Of a stretch of 64,000 nucleotides of DNA, positions 13,831 through 25,375 are shown in pieces (within the stretch, counting starts at the first letter, position 1; each line of letters opens with the position of its first letter). The notes below the pieces were generated by a model. That model made no database searches and was not told the origin of the DNA. It saw nothing but the letters and a program-made list of their open reading frames with translations. The stretch comes from Populus alba (Eukaryota > Streptophyta > Magnoliopsida > Malpighiales > Salicaceae): NCBI RefSeq assembly GCF_005239225.2, contig NC_133291.1:3348001-3412000 (forward strand), given 5' to 3'. A program made the position numbers and the translations under genes.

Positions 13831-14191
13831 GGCCGTATTTTCTAACCCAGCATAATTATCCCACCTTGTAAACACAGATTCTTTGAAAAGATCACCATAA
13901 ATACTTAATATTCATAGTTAAGGTTGCATTGATTCCCGGGGTTAGAGATTTTATAGGCCCTTGAATGCAATTTGGAATTGGTGCCATGGTTCTTTTTCCC
14001 GTGTGGAACTTAATTTACTTTCAGGATTACTTCCTGTAATATTTTATCAATTAAGTAAGGTTGGTGTCGTTCTCATTATATAATTTGCTGATTTCGTTAC
14101 ATAACCCACGTTTATTACTTAAATATATAAAAATATAGTTATTAATTTATTGGTAATTAATCCAGTTTTTTTTTTTAATAAAATCTCGACT

Positions 14192-14197
<6 letters not shown>

Positions 14198-14239
<42 letters not shown>
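14198..14239. repeat. (AT)n microsatellite
   Basis: About 21 AT units. Confidence 0.95.
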
Positions 14240-14241
<2 letters not shown>

Positions 14242-14645
14242 CTACTTAAATTTTCATAAGAGATCATATTTAGTGGTATCGTATTTATATCTAAAAATAT
14301 AGTTAGAAGTACAAAATTGTCCTTTTTTATCATCGCATATCATTAAATATAGTTTCTTCAAAAAAAAAAAAAAAAGCTCATGCCAAATATTGTTCTCTAA
14401 TAAAATATTTATTTAAAAAGATATAATAAAATAGTTAAAATTTTGAAAATTTTAAATTCATACATTTCTTGTTTTTTATTTGAATATCCATCTTAATGCT
14501 TAAGCAATATATATCTTGCCTTTACTGAAAGCTATTGCGTAGAATTCCTAGTCGTGCTACAGTAGCTAGTTGAAGTGATTGTGGGCCTTACTGCTAGATT
14601 AGATGAAAATTTGATGCTGCTAAAAGTAAACATTAAACACAATTT

Positions 14646-14806
14646 GATAACGCGGTTTACAACCGTGTTTTATGAAAATTAAAAAATATTTTTTAAAATT
14701 TAATTTTTTAAATATTTTTAAATTATTTTGATCTACTGATATTAAAAATAATTTTAATATATTTTTAAATAAAAAATAATTTAAAACATAACTACTATCA
14801 CGGTTA
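14646..14806. mobile_element. MITE-like AT-rich element
   Basis: An AT-rich unit of about 160 bp. The left end has 'taacgcggtttacaaccgtg' and the right end has 'tatcacggttata'; the 'aaccgtg' near the left end and 'cacggtt' at the right end are inverted copies. The interior holds the same 'tattttgatct.ctgatatt' and 'taatatatttttaaataaa' style seen in other copies. It is non-coding. A target-site duplication is not clear. Confidence 0.55.
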
Positions 14807-15433
14807 TAAAGTACCCCTCTTGGACTGTAATTATTCGCGGTAAGGATAGGTTGCCCACACGCTTTGATGGAGAATTACAGCAATGAAAAGCCAATTATAT
14901 GGTTGTAGTTGTTGTCAATATCTCTGTCGAAAGATCATATATATATCAAAAGTTGTCGTCTCTGATAATTTATGAACTGACAAAATATTGTGGATGTATC
15001 ATGTACAATTGTCTGTTCCTAAAAAGCATCGGTTCAAAAATCAAAAGAATTTGCTATGAAGGTGGATTGCCATACAAGAGGCCCGTTTAGACTCCCTAAC
15101 TCTGATGTAACTTCAACCACTAATTCTTACGTGGCTACTAAATTAGGGTCCAACTTCATTATTTGCCTCTTTTTAAAATTATCTCATGTTCTGCTCACTT
15201 TAGTCGTTAAAGTATGACCACCATTTATTGTTTTTCTTAAGATTTGCCTTTGAAAAGAAAAGGAAAAGGAAAAGGAAAAGGAAAAAGAATAAAAATCATT
15301 GCCTCATTAGTCAAGCCCAACTCCGAGCTACCTACTGCCAGAATGGTTCGAGGAAAACGCAAAAAAATCAAAATGGGACAATGCCATTTTCTCTCTGCTG
15401 GCTAGTTAGTCGAGATCCGAGAGTTATTACGAC

Positions 15434-15527
15434 TTCTGAGAGAACATGCACACATACACACATTTATGAGCTTTATGTTTTTCTTTCTTCTGAGAGAACA
15501 TGCGCGCGCGCACATTTATGAGCTTTA
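15434..15527. repeat. tandem duplication, about 40-bp unit
   Basis: 'ttctgagagaacatgc' followed by an alternating CA or CG stretch and 'acatttatgagcttta' occurs at 15434-15475 and again at 15488-15527. The first copy has CA repeats and the second has CG repeats at the same place. Confidence 0.85.
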
Positions 15528-16261
15528 TTTGCTATATTGCTCATCAGCTTTGTACGTACACTTGACTGAAGAGAATTACATGATTAGCTGGGAATTAAGT
15601 TGGTAAAGACATACGACAATGGACAAACATAACTATTCTCCACAGTGTATCCCCTGTTTTAAACAAACAGACAAGTCCTGTCAATTGTCCAAAGTTGCAT
15701 TTCAACTACACCCTTGGAGTTAAAAGTCTTCGCAAGATTAATGTAAAGGACAATTCCAACGAAAGTTACGCGAAGTTTAAATTACAATTGTTTTTTAAGA
15801 TATATTTTTATATTAACATTTTAAAATGATTTAAAAACAAAAAAACAATAAATTTTATACAATGGCAATACCAAAAAGGCTTAATTTTACTTACTAACTG
15901 CAGTTACAGTAACAGCAAAGGATATTTTTTGGTTTATGTGATGAAAATACTTATTTAGTTCAGAGTTTAAAATTTGAATGTTACGATAAAATGCATTTAC
16001 TTTTAGTTAGCTCTATTCTTAAAAATACTTTAAACTTTGATATAATTATTTCGATATATTTGAACATAGAAGACAAAATATTTCATTCTTCATTCTTCCA
16101 ATATCATCACACATTTAGCAGTGCAAGGATTAGCACACCGTCCTTTTTTCCCTTTTTATCCATGACAGGCATTCTTAATGTTTCAATAAAAAAAAAAAAA
16201 ATTAAGAACGAAACTGGGCCTCTTACAAGTAATCAAATTTAACGGCAAACTAAATTGGGCT

Positions 16262-16668
16262 TGTTATTAGTGATCAAATTTGACGGTATCCCTCATTCTA
16301 TTTCTATTTCTCCCCTAGTTCTTCTCTCCAACTTTGTTTTAGATTCGCCTAGTTTTAGTTTCCTAAAATAATTTTGGAGGGTGTCTTCTACCTATATAGC
16401 TGTAGATCTACACGCTCTTTCTAGAGAGCGGCTTGTTGTTTGGTCGAGCGCTACAAATTTAGAGTTTTGACCCCATCTACTCGGTGAACAAGTCAGTCTC
16501 CTCGTGACCATCACAATTTAGAGCTGTTCATTTACCTGAACCCATTTTGTTTCGAGTCTTGATGCTTTGTTTTTACCAAATTTTTATTCTTCATAGTACT
16601 TTGTACTCGATATCTCTGTATTATTGGCCTTAGTTTAATGGAAATTTCATCGTTACGAAAAAAAAAAC
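16262..16668 (+). repeat. poly-A-ended segment, possible LINE 3' tail
   Basis: Moderately GC, non-coding DNA that ends in 'ggaaatttcatcgttacg' followed by an A-run. Plant LINE tails often look like this, but no reverse transcriptase or target duplication is seen here. Confidence 0.25.
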
Positions 16669-17247
16669 ATGGGGTGAATAATCGATACATCTGTACAAAC
16701 ACGGAAAAGAGTAAGCAATATTGCAATTTAAAAGGGAAAAAAAACGAGTCGAGGGATATTGGATCGCACGCGGTTAGGTTCCGACACAGACAAGTGACGC
16801 AGCATCATGGATGGATGGGTCCCCGTCTAACAAAATATATATACGGCAAGATCAAACGGAAGTCCTGGCTAGCTGTAAGGTTAAATTGACCGAAGTGAAG
16901 TTAGGGGGTTACGGAAAAGTGGTCCTAAAATCACCTTTGACAGGCAAAAGACACTGGTTCCATGCCAAAGAGAGCCTGTTTAAGCAATTTGAGGCCTGCG
17001 CTGTCGATTTTACTGAACCCCATCTCATTATTTAAGATAAAAAGTTGCAAATGGCAGCACCTTGGAAACTTGGAGAAGCTAACTTCCTCCCATGTTTCCA
17101 GTTCTATCATCTGCTTTAGACCAGTCCTATTAATTGGATCGCTGGCTGTGAAGAATCTTAAGCTTCCCTGGAACTGAACGGAGGGTGATGGAACGCGGTG
17201 GTGAAGCTAAAGCAATTGCTTGTATGATTGCATAGGAGGGGCACAGG

Positions 17248-17350
17248 AGGTCACTGATTGAAGAAAAATAACCATGTGACTGGGGGCTGAAAACAAGAGG
17301 TCACTGATTGTAGAAAAATAACCATGTGACTGGGGCCCATTTCAGCCCCC
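17248..17350. repeat. 50-bp tandem duplication next to a short inverted repeat
   Basis: 'aggtcactgattg.agaaaa' plus 'taaccatgtgactgggg' occurs at 17248 and again at 17298 with one base difference in the core. 'gggggctgaaa' (17282-17292) and 'tttcagccccc' (17340-17350) are perfect inverses flanking the second copy. Confidence 0.85.
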
Positions 17351-18523
17351 CAAACAGTTTTTATTTTATTTTTGAACATACAAAATAAAGGGTCTGGATT
17401 TGATTGATGCATATGAAACACCATTAATCTGGCCCACTTTCTCTCTCTGTTTTTTTTGTTTTTTTTTTTTTTTGAAAAATGGTGATGGAAAATGTTGCGC
17501 CTGGTTGAAGTTTGTGGGAATCAGCAATCCATGATCTATGACAGGTGGAATCACAGATTATTTTCATGTGATGTGGATGTGATCCATAAGATTTTTGTAT
17601 GAGATATGCATCAATATGCGTAGTCAAAAAATATATTGCTATATAAATGAAGAACGAATGCGCATGAGATTGTTTCAATGCAATATATATATATTTGCAA
17701 GCAGAGAGGTTTTTTATATGTTTCTAAAATAATAAATTTGTGATCGATATCTAGTTAATATATAACTATTATGTATCAAATAAATATATCATAAGAGGTT
17801 AACACTACTGATTTAGATAATATTTGAAAACAATTGTGTTTTGTCTGTGCAAACTTCGAGAAAATGGTTTGGAGATTTATTTTTTTATTTAAAAATAGTT
17901 AAAATATTTATTTCAATCCAAGAAATTTATAACTTTCAAGGATAAATCCTAAAATTTAAATCGGGACCATGTAACCACTCAAGTAGAGATTGGAAAAGGC
18001 AAGCGGTTGCTTAAGAAGTAATACCAAATGGCCCCTCTGCTACCAGAAAGGTCCGGACCGAGCTCTGGTGAAGTTATGACTTGGATGGAGTATCTACCGG
18101 ATTTTATATGGTTAATGGTCTTCATTGAACAAAGATTGTTTAGTATAGGTGTGAACAAGATTTCGTGTTAAAGACTTCGAGTCAAAGGTTAGCTACGACC
18201 GAGGAGATGGGACTAGTCCTTCTAATTTAAGTGATATATTTTTAAATTTAGTTTGAACCCAAAAATCGTTCATGATTTCTTATTAATATAGAATCTCTGG
18301 CTGTAAAAAACAAATCAAAATAATAATTATTAAGATAATAATTAAATTTTAGATTTGCTTCTTAATAATTATGAATTTAATTTTTTTTAGAGTCACTAAA
18401 AATTTATATAATTATTAATTTTAGAGTTCGTAAAAATAATTGAGATGTGTGAAAGTAAATCCGGATACCAACACAAATTAAAAAATAAAACAAAATAAAA
18501 AATAAAACAAAATGAGAAACAAA

Positions 18524-18716
18524 GTTGCGGTTGAAGGAAAATATAACACTTACTTTTTGATTAACATGTATGTTAATGATTTTTTTTTAATTTTTAAAAA
18601 TTATTTTTAACATAATTAGTATATCAAAATAATTTAAAAATACTAAAAATATATTAATTTGAAATTAATAAAAAAATAAAAAAATTTATTTTTTTTAAAA
18701 TACTTTTAACCGTGCC
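18524..18716. mobile_element. MITE-like AT-rich element
   Basis: About 190 bp starting 'gttgcggttg' and ending 'aaccgtgcc'. The ends are imperfect inverted repeats of the GCGGTT/AACCGTGC type. The interior has the recurring 'tttttaaaaattattttta' and 'atcaaaataatttaaaaa' phrases shared with the element at 14646-14806. No open frame. Confidence 0.6.
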
Positions 18717-20007
18717 ACAGCAGGGATGGTAACGGAGGGTAGATGCTATTACGGCAGCAACCTGCGCCTCGAGGTTGTAACTTGTAAGCTTCATCTTTTA
18801 TATCATTGTATGGTGAGAATTCCGTTCTGCAAGGTGATCAAGTCAGAGAGATTTAGATCAGTGATTGGTGAATCGATTTATAATTAACCCTTGGGCTAGT
18901 ATCTGGGCTTTCTGTCCATAGAATTATCTAGCTTCTGTTAGGCGGGCCAGGTTAATTAGGCTGTGTAGTCTGGTGTTCTAACGACGCTAAGTCTACAATG
19001 AGCTGTGTCGCTGTTGGGTTTTTTTATCCAATTAGACTGGGTTATTTATGTGTTTGTAATCATCTTGTCGATGATAATTTTTCTAGGGTTTTTTTTTTTT
19101 TTAAAAAAAAAACCGACCACTTATTTAGTAACAATTGAACGGAAATGACCATTTCTTTTCCTTTTTTTTCTTTTTGTTTTTTACAAGTAAACGAGTAGGA
19201 AATATAGAAAGAAAAGGCACTTTCTCTGCACTTTACACTTGTATGAAAGGATTCATATTTCTATTGTTTTTTTTCCAAGGAAAACAAACCTTGCCTGCAC
19301 TGTTCCTGCTGGATGTGGGATCTAACTGAATTTCAAATCAGACGTCCTAAAAATTCCTAGTTTAGGAATAGGAATTCTAAATTGGATAATTCATTGATTC
19401 CAATAATCTCATCAATTATTTTTACTAAATTAATTAGATAATTTATACTGATAAGTTAAAATGGTTTATAATTAGTATTTATAAAAAATTCTATTTAGTA
19501 TAGGCAATAAATTTTTTGATACTTAAATAAATATATTTTTAAATAGAAAAAATACAATAATAATTTAGAAAAAAAACTCTAAAAATATATATACATAAAA
19601 AATAAAGATTATGAAGTTTTGTTTTGCTTGGTTTTCTTTTTATTTAGTTCTGGTTTTAGTTAAATTATTTCTTTGGTTTTCTTTCCATCTCGACATGATT
19701 TCAAATTTTGCCTTTGGTAGGGAGCCACGAGCTGGAGCGTTGGGAAGACAGACTTACATATGTCATTCATTTCATCCTCCTCTGGCCTTCCTTTCCGTGA
19801 ACTTGCGATGGTCAAAAATAATGTGAAACGGATCAGATGATAAAAGTAAGATAAGAAATGGCCGGCGCATTGACGGCCGTCACGACTCCAAGCATTTCGC
19901 TTAAATTGTACGCCGAGGGGGAGGAATTTAGATGGAATTTTCGGTGTTTTTGATAGTCGTCACCCGCGTCTGGAAAGCATAATTTCCAAGAAAAATCAGT
20001 ATAACGT

Positions 20008-20010
<3 letters not shown>

Positions 20011-20079
<69 letters not shown>
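20011..20079. repeat. compound (CT)n(AT)n microsatellite
   Basis: About 28 bases of CT repeat run directly into about 40 bases of AT repeat. Confidence 0.95.
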
Positions 20080-20082
<3 letters not shown>

Positions 20083-20244
20083 GTGTGTGGACGTTGGAAT
20101 TTATAATAATTTTCAGTATTGTCGATTTTTACTTGAACGGCAAGCAATCAAGATTAATTTGATTAAAAATCTTCGAAGGGTTAAGAGTAATGTAGTTCCT
20201 TATTATGGACAGGTACGGCGTGAAAAATGTTTCTTCGGCCATCC

Positions 20245-20391
20245 AAATAATCATGTCTAAAAAATTTTATAATGCTTAAATCTAATTATCAATATTTAGA
20301 GAAAAATAGATATAAGAAATAATCATGTCTAGAAAATTGTTATAATGCTTAAATGTAATTATCAATATTTAGATAAAAATAGATGTAAGAA
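20245..20391. repeat. 72-bp tandem duplication
   Basis: Two adjacent copies, 20245-20316 and 20317-20391, both starting 'aaataatcatgtct' and sharing 'taattatcaatatttaga'. They differ at only a few positions, so the duplication is fairly recent. Confidence 0.88.
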
Positions 20392-20889
20392 AAGAGAAAA
20401 TCATATTTCATCATGCAAACAATTTTAGGTAATTAACTCGTGATTGGTATTTAAAATTCAAGTCCTTCACCAAAATATTTCGTAATTTTCTTTATGGCAC
20501 ACTTCTTCTACATACAAACAAGCACACATATATATTTAGTCTCATACCCACTGAAAACATTATCATAACATGATTTGCTTTCGTTGAGATCTTGCATATA
20601 TAATAATACAATATTTTTACATATAGTTTTATCAGTATACAGAGAATGGCCGAATCAAAACATGCTTGACCCAAGCACAAACTCGCAATATTTTTACAAT
20701 TGAAATTTAACACGATTTTTTCTTTTTACAATATCTTTACATCTCTTTGACAATATTCACAAATCTACACGAATATTTTGGGCACAATATGAACAAAGCG
20801 AAAAGTCATATAGTAGCTCTCAAACAAACATTAATTGGAAGATTCCATACACAAAAACAAAATCATCGATGTGGTCTCTGCGTTCCCCT

Positions 20890-21636
20890 TTAACTGGAGA
20901 GTAATTGTTGAACAAGCACTGAAATCAGAGTCGTCGGATCTCCGAACAAAGCAGAAATAATAAGCATAATAACTGTTTTTGCCGTGCTCCATAATTTTTT
21001 GGCCTTGCTTGAGCTTTTCCCACTTGGTTGTACTATTTCTCTACCTGGGTTGAAAGTTTGAAGCGCTAGGTGACTCGCCTTCACGTTGCCATCTTCATTG
21101 AAATAACCCTTTCTCCAATTCTCCATAACCATGTCTTTCACACAAGCTATATGGTAACAGTATTGATCAGAGGAAGAAACATAGCACCAGCCTTGGATTC
21201 TGTTCGAGGTTTCCTTGCTTCCACAGTGTAAGCATTTCGATGGCAATTTTTTCCTCAACTCCAGCATCAACCCATCTTCAGTTGTCAAGGTACGTGGGAG
21301 CTTTAAACAGCGAGGATGGAAATCGTGTGGATTTTTGTGTTTGCACTGGTACACGAACCCTGACACATCTTCTCCGCAAGCATCACAGTATCTTTCACCC
21401 TCTTGAGGAGCCTTGTCGTGAAATTTCAAGCTGCACTTAGAAAATGGATGGGAGGTGGACGGGGCAGCATTTGCACATTCCTCGTGGAGATAGAAACAGC
21501 AGTCTTCGTGCTCGCATTCGTAGCATGGGCCAAATCCTAGCCCCATGCACCCGTTACACTGATAAGGCTCTTGTGGATACTTCAGCAAAAGATAGTGCTG
21601 GCTGTGACTAGGATGTTTGATCTTGGTTAGTCCCAT
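20890..21636 (-). CDS. DC1 (cysteine/histidine-rich C1) domain protein
   Basis: The product is 248 aa, starting MGLTKIKHPSH. The Met 24 bases upstream is unlikely because it lies inside an intron end: 'ttgcag' is followed by ATATGGGACT, so the acceptor is at 21639-21640. Two DC1 modules follow (H-P-S-H at the start; C-x2-C, C-x2-C and H/C ligands at about residues 8-55 and 62-115), then a third cysteine-rich stretch with CLHC, CYH and C. These zinc-binding modules resemble diacylglycerol-binding C1 domains and are greatly expanded in plants, with mostly unknown ligands. The last 40 residues (VIMLIISALFG... and ISVLVQQLL) are hydrophobic and may anchor the protein in a membrane. A non-coding first exon and TATA box lie upstream. 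Specific function is unknown. Confidence 0.88.
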   Translation of the reverse strand: MGLTKIKHPSHSQHYLLLKYPQEPYQCNGCMGLGFGPCYECEHEDCCFYLHEECANAAPSTSHPFSKCSLKFHDKAPQEGERYCDACGEDVSGFVYQCKHKNPHDFHPRCLKLPRTLTTEDGLMLELRKKLPSKCLHCGSKETSNRIQGWCYVSSSDQYCYHIACVKDMVMENWRKGYFNEDGNVKASHLALQTFNPGREIVQPSGKSSSKAKKLWSTAKTVIMLIISALFGDPTTLISVLVQQLLSS

Positions 21637-22440
21637 ATCTGCAATTATAAACATGCTCAATCACTTTCCCGCAAGTGCGTAATTATAAAACATGTAATTG
21701 CACCATTTAATTCAGAGATTGAAATCTTCCGAGCCCTGGTTGTCCAGGAAAATCAATTATAAATATATACAGTGTTGTGTGTGCTGCAATATAATCTAGC
21801 TTCTACCCAAACCAGGAAAAGAGAAGTCATACACTACTATAATATTCCGCAAGCTATATATATAAAAAGTTGTTTCCGGATTCGAAATGAAAAGAGGAGA
21901 CAGAAAGTGGATATATAGTTTACCCAATATTCCACGACAAAGATCGATATTGTTTATGAATGAAGAGTATTTTTTTAAATAAAAAAAGGTTATTTATGTT
22001 TTTTTACTCTACAAAGTGTAATCCTTGAACCAGTTTATAGGCGGTCTAGAATAGCTCTCTTTTCTAGACAATTTTAAAAGCATAACCTAACATCAACCTC
22101 TTCTTGTAAATAGAAAAATTTATTAAATTTATTTGACATATGCTTACATATTATCATATATCTTATGTACATAAGACACCCGTTGAATAAACTAACCAAA
22201 AACGATGCATGAATTGATTCTAAGCAGATAAAAAATATATTAAAACAAACATACAAGAATTATTAACCCTAGCAGATATACCAAGCAGATAAAATATGAT
22301 CTTACCGAAAATTCTCGCTAGGATCTCTGGATTAGTTCTGGCTAAAGCGCTCGGCAGGCTTTAATTAATAGAACCCTCTTTGATGCCCAAAATGATTTCT
22401 ATCTATACAAAAGTAGTCTGGATCTGGTACGAATTGAGGA
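21637..22440 (-). other. 5'UTR of the DC1 gene with a leader intron
   Basis: On the minus strand a good donor, 'ttttcg|gtaag', lies near 22309 and a 'ttgcag' acceptor at 21639-21640, giving a leader intron of about 670 bp. The proposed first exon (about 22440-22310) contains no ATG in any frame, as expected for an untranslated exon. Exon limits are inferred, not proved by transcripts. Confidence 0.6.
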
Positions 22441-22458
22441 ATCCCCAAAGACGCACGA

Positions 22459-22468
22459 TTTATATAGG
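22459..22468 (-). promoter_or_regulatory. TATA box of the DC1 gene
   Basis: The minus strand reads 'cctatataaa', about 30 bases upstream of the proposed start of the non-coding exon. Confidence 0.55.
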
Positions 22469-22469
22469 A

Positions 22470-25060
22470 AGGCCTAAACCGACTTACTTAGGAGGGAAAT
22501 AATATCAACGAAGTTTAGGTCTTTTTTTTATATTTTTTTCTGGGGTTGGGGGGGTAGTAGTTACTGAGAAAAACCGTTTTCTTCGTTCCTAAGAGATTAT
22601 ATTAAGTGTGAGTGTATGCATCCTGTTAAGAAAACTTATATTTATGGCTCTTTTTTTTTTTAATATATCAGATGTTAAATTAAAGTGCCGAAGGGTTGAT
22701 ATATTCAACAACATTCAGTTTTTGGTGAATTATAATATATCCGCTCGGACCGCTCCTTCCTTGTGTTGTACCCGGTGAGATAACTTTCACAACTCTACCT
22801 TTGATCTAGTCCATTGCAACGCCGGCCGATTGTTTATTCAAACAAGCATTAATGTACGAGTTATAAGAAAATGACCTGCATGGCTGCATTTAAGTTAATA
22901 TATATACATTTTTTTTTTATCTTCTATGCATAAGATATATATTACCAGTGCTCAACCCATTATTAGGTTGTGTTATATATATAGTACTTGTGTGTGGAAA
23001 TATTATCATGAGCGTGAAAAACTACAAATTCAAAAAAAAAAAAAAAAACATAGGAGTATATATTTTGGGTATTTGGTTTAGTCGGTTCGTTGTGTTGTCA
23101 TTGAAAAGCTTAAATCTAGAAAATAAAATAAAATAAAACTTTCTGAGTGCAACGGTTTAAAGGGTGATTATTGTTTGCTTGAAACCCTACTATAATCAAA
23201 TTTACTTCTATAGTTAAAAACCTACAAATACGTACATATATGGATTTGCCTTAATTACTGTCCTCGAATGTTGGTTTAATGGTTCTCAAAGTTTTGTACT
23301 GCATAAAAAATGCAGCAGGGAATATCTTAAATATAGTTTTATTGAAATTATTGCATGGATATATATATGTCTTCAATCTATCGCATTTGCGTGCTTCTGT
23401 CGGTACATTTTTACTTGGCCGTGCATTCGGAGTATTAAATTATTAATAGATAAAACAGACCGATAATATATTAATAGTTTATCGGTTATCACGGTGTCTT
23501 CGCTGCGCGCTCGCGAGCACACATCACACGGAAAGGAAACGCATGATACCGCGTTGCATTTCATTTTCATTACAATTTTTTTTTTATAAATAAACTTCTT
23601 ATTTTTTTTTAAGAATAACCACGAATTTGTCTGGTACTTTCCTGTGTGCTTCGTCTCTCGAATGTACTATACGATGCCGTGTCTTGAGTTAGTTTTGTAT
23701 TGTTGTTTTGATTGTTTTTAAAAAATATTTTTATATTAAAATAATAATTTTTTATTTTTTAAAATTTATTTTTAATATCATGAAAATTATCTGAAAATAT
23801 AAAAAAATATTTTGAAGCAGAAATAAAAAAAAAAAAATCTCTTATTTTTTTAAAAAAATATTTTTAAACTGAAAAAATAAATGAGTTATAAAAAAAACCT
23901 GAATTTATTAACGTCTACACACGCATAACTCCAGCCCAATGAAGGCTATTGGGCCTTTAGCCTGTCGAAAATGAGGCGGAGCTGCCATTGAAACTCTTGC
24001 GGAGCAAGATAAAAAACAGAGTTGGACCTGGTATAAAGACTGAGTCAGAGTTAGATAAAATAATTGGATCCGGTGTGGTACTTGTTTACCGAGGCAGTCC
24101 AAGTTTCAGCTCTGATTTTGTAAGATGTTGTTGGGTACAATGAGTTTAAAATGACAAGATGATGATATGAGCGGTATACTATAAGTTGGTATTTTATAGA
24201 ACATGTTTTTGCCTTCAAATAATTTAGCCATGTTAGTACTATCTAAATGATCAATACAAAAATTACCGAGCAAATTTCCAATGTTTTTTTTTCTTTCTTT
24301 CTCGTGCTATAAATTAAATGTAAAAAATATTTTGTCTGTAAAACATGTGTATTTTATATCTTTGATATTTAGATTTAATAAAGTAGTATTTGATTATGTT
24401 ATTGGGATAGAAAAGACGTAAGCAATTAATATAAATATAAAATTTTTTTTTATTGCTGTACTTTCTATTTTTAAAGTATATAGATTTACTAAAAAAATGT
24501 TTAAAACATGAATTTATTTTATATACTTTTTCAATCAGATATATTTTTGTTTTTTATATCACGAGACAATAGCAAAATGCTATATAAATTCTTTATTTCT
24601 ATCAATAAAAAATCTTTAATTTTTACACTGTTATAAATTGATATGTTCTCGTTGATCTTTGTTTTAAATAAAAAGTCTAAATGTTCATCCTTGTAAAGTC
24701 TCGTGAAACATGAATATAAAGTTAAAAGTGACCTAATAATCCACGTGATAATTGTCAAGTGATAAATAATTAATTAGAAAAATATAATATTTTTTATTCG
24801 AATCCTAGCACTTGTATTTTTTAATTCACATGTAAATATATAATTTACTGTAGACCTCAAATTAACAGGTTATTCATCGTGGTTTGAATATTAGAAATAA
24901 GCACCCATGCATAAATTGTGTGCAAGAGTTTGTCAACTATTTAAAAAAGAAGAAGAAGAAAGAAACACAAAGGTACTCAACATATTTGAAAATCCCACTT
25001 TATCCACGACAAATTAATTTGAACCGTCAGCAAGTGAGGTTAGATAAATAAGCAGACCAA
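22470..25060. other. intergenic region between DC1 and KIN17 genes
   Basis: AT-rich spacer with several A/T runs, a copy of the AT-rich repeat at about 23700-23895 and no supportable gene. The 64-codon minus-strand frame at 23908-24102 lies in a less AT-rich patch but shows no recognisable domain. Confidence 0.55.
23700..23895. repeat. AT-rich dispersed repeat core
   Basis: Has 'ttttatattaaaataataa', 'ttttttaaaatttattttta' and 'tatctgaaaatataaaa' in the same order as other copies of this family. The right side decays into A-runs. Confidence 0.5.
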
Positions 25061-25066
25061 CATCAC

Positions 25067-25207
25067 AGCCCAGTATAACCATAAACATAAAATGGGCTCA
25101 TTATTCATCCGATCGGGCCCTTTTATCTTAGTATCATGTCCGGCCCATAATACATTACCAATAAACAGCCCAATTCTTCCATATACAACCGCATAAAGCA
25201 ACGGCCC
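25067..25207 (+). promoter_or_regulatory. cluster of GGCCCA/TGGGCT (site II-like) motifs upstream of KIN17
   Basis: Six motifs lie within 140 bp: AGCCCA 25067, TGGGCT 25093, CGGGCCC 25114, CGGCCCA 25141, AGCCCA 25167 and CGGCCC 25202. Such TGGGCC/T elements bind TCP factors and are typical of promoters of housekeeping and proliferation-linked genes. The KIN17 ATG is 170 bp downstream. That they regulate KIN17 is inference. Confidence 0.5.
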
Positions 25208-25306
25208 GTAACTCCTTTTACCTTTCTTGAGGCGAAGTGTTTAGTTTTGATTTAGATTTTTAACATAGATGTTAGTATTCTTCTAGAAGCGAAGCTAAAC
25301 TGTGTA

Positions 25307-25330
25307 TTATTATTATTATTATTATTATTC
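25307..25330. repeat. (ATT)n in the KIN17 leader
   Basis: A run of about eight ATT/TTA triplets some 45 bases upstream of the KIN17 start codon. Confidence 0.9.
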
Positions 25331-25375
25331 AGGTAATTCTGTAATCCCAGTTCAATCTATCAAACCCTAAAGAAA

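Larger units (their letters stand above)
7154..20889. other. long gene-poor, repeat-rich interval
   Basis: No gene that I can support lies in these 13.7 kb. The content is: 3' flank of the Dof gene; (AT)n at 8303-8344; a foldback at 9135-9231; an (ATTTTT)n tract near 9706-9750; a phrase reminiscent of retroelement leaders at 10820-11050; remnant B at 11510-12960; MITE-like units at 14646-14806 and 18524-18716; short tandem duplications near 15434, 17248 and 20245; and a poly-A-ended segment at about 16262-16668. All open frames are under 100 codons and none shows a known domain. Confidence 0.6.
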
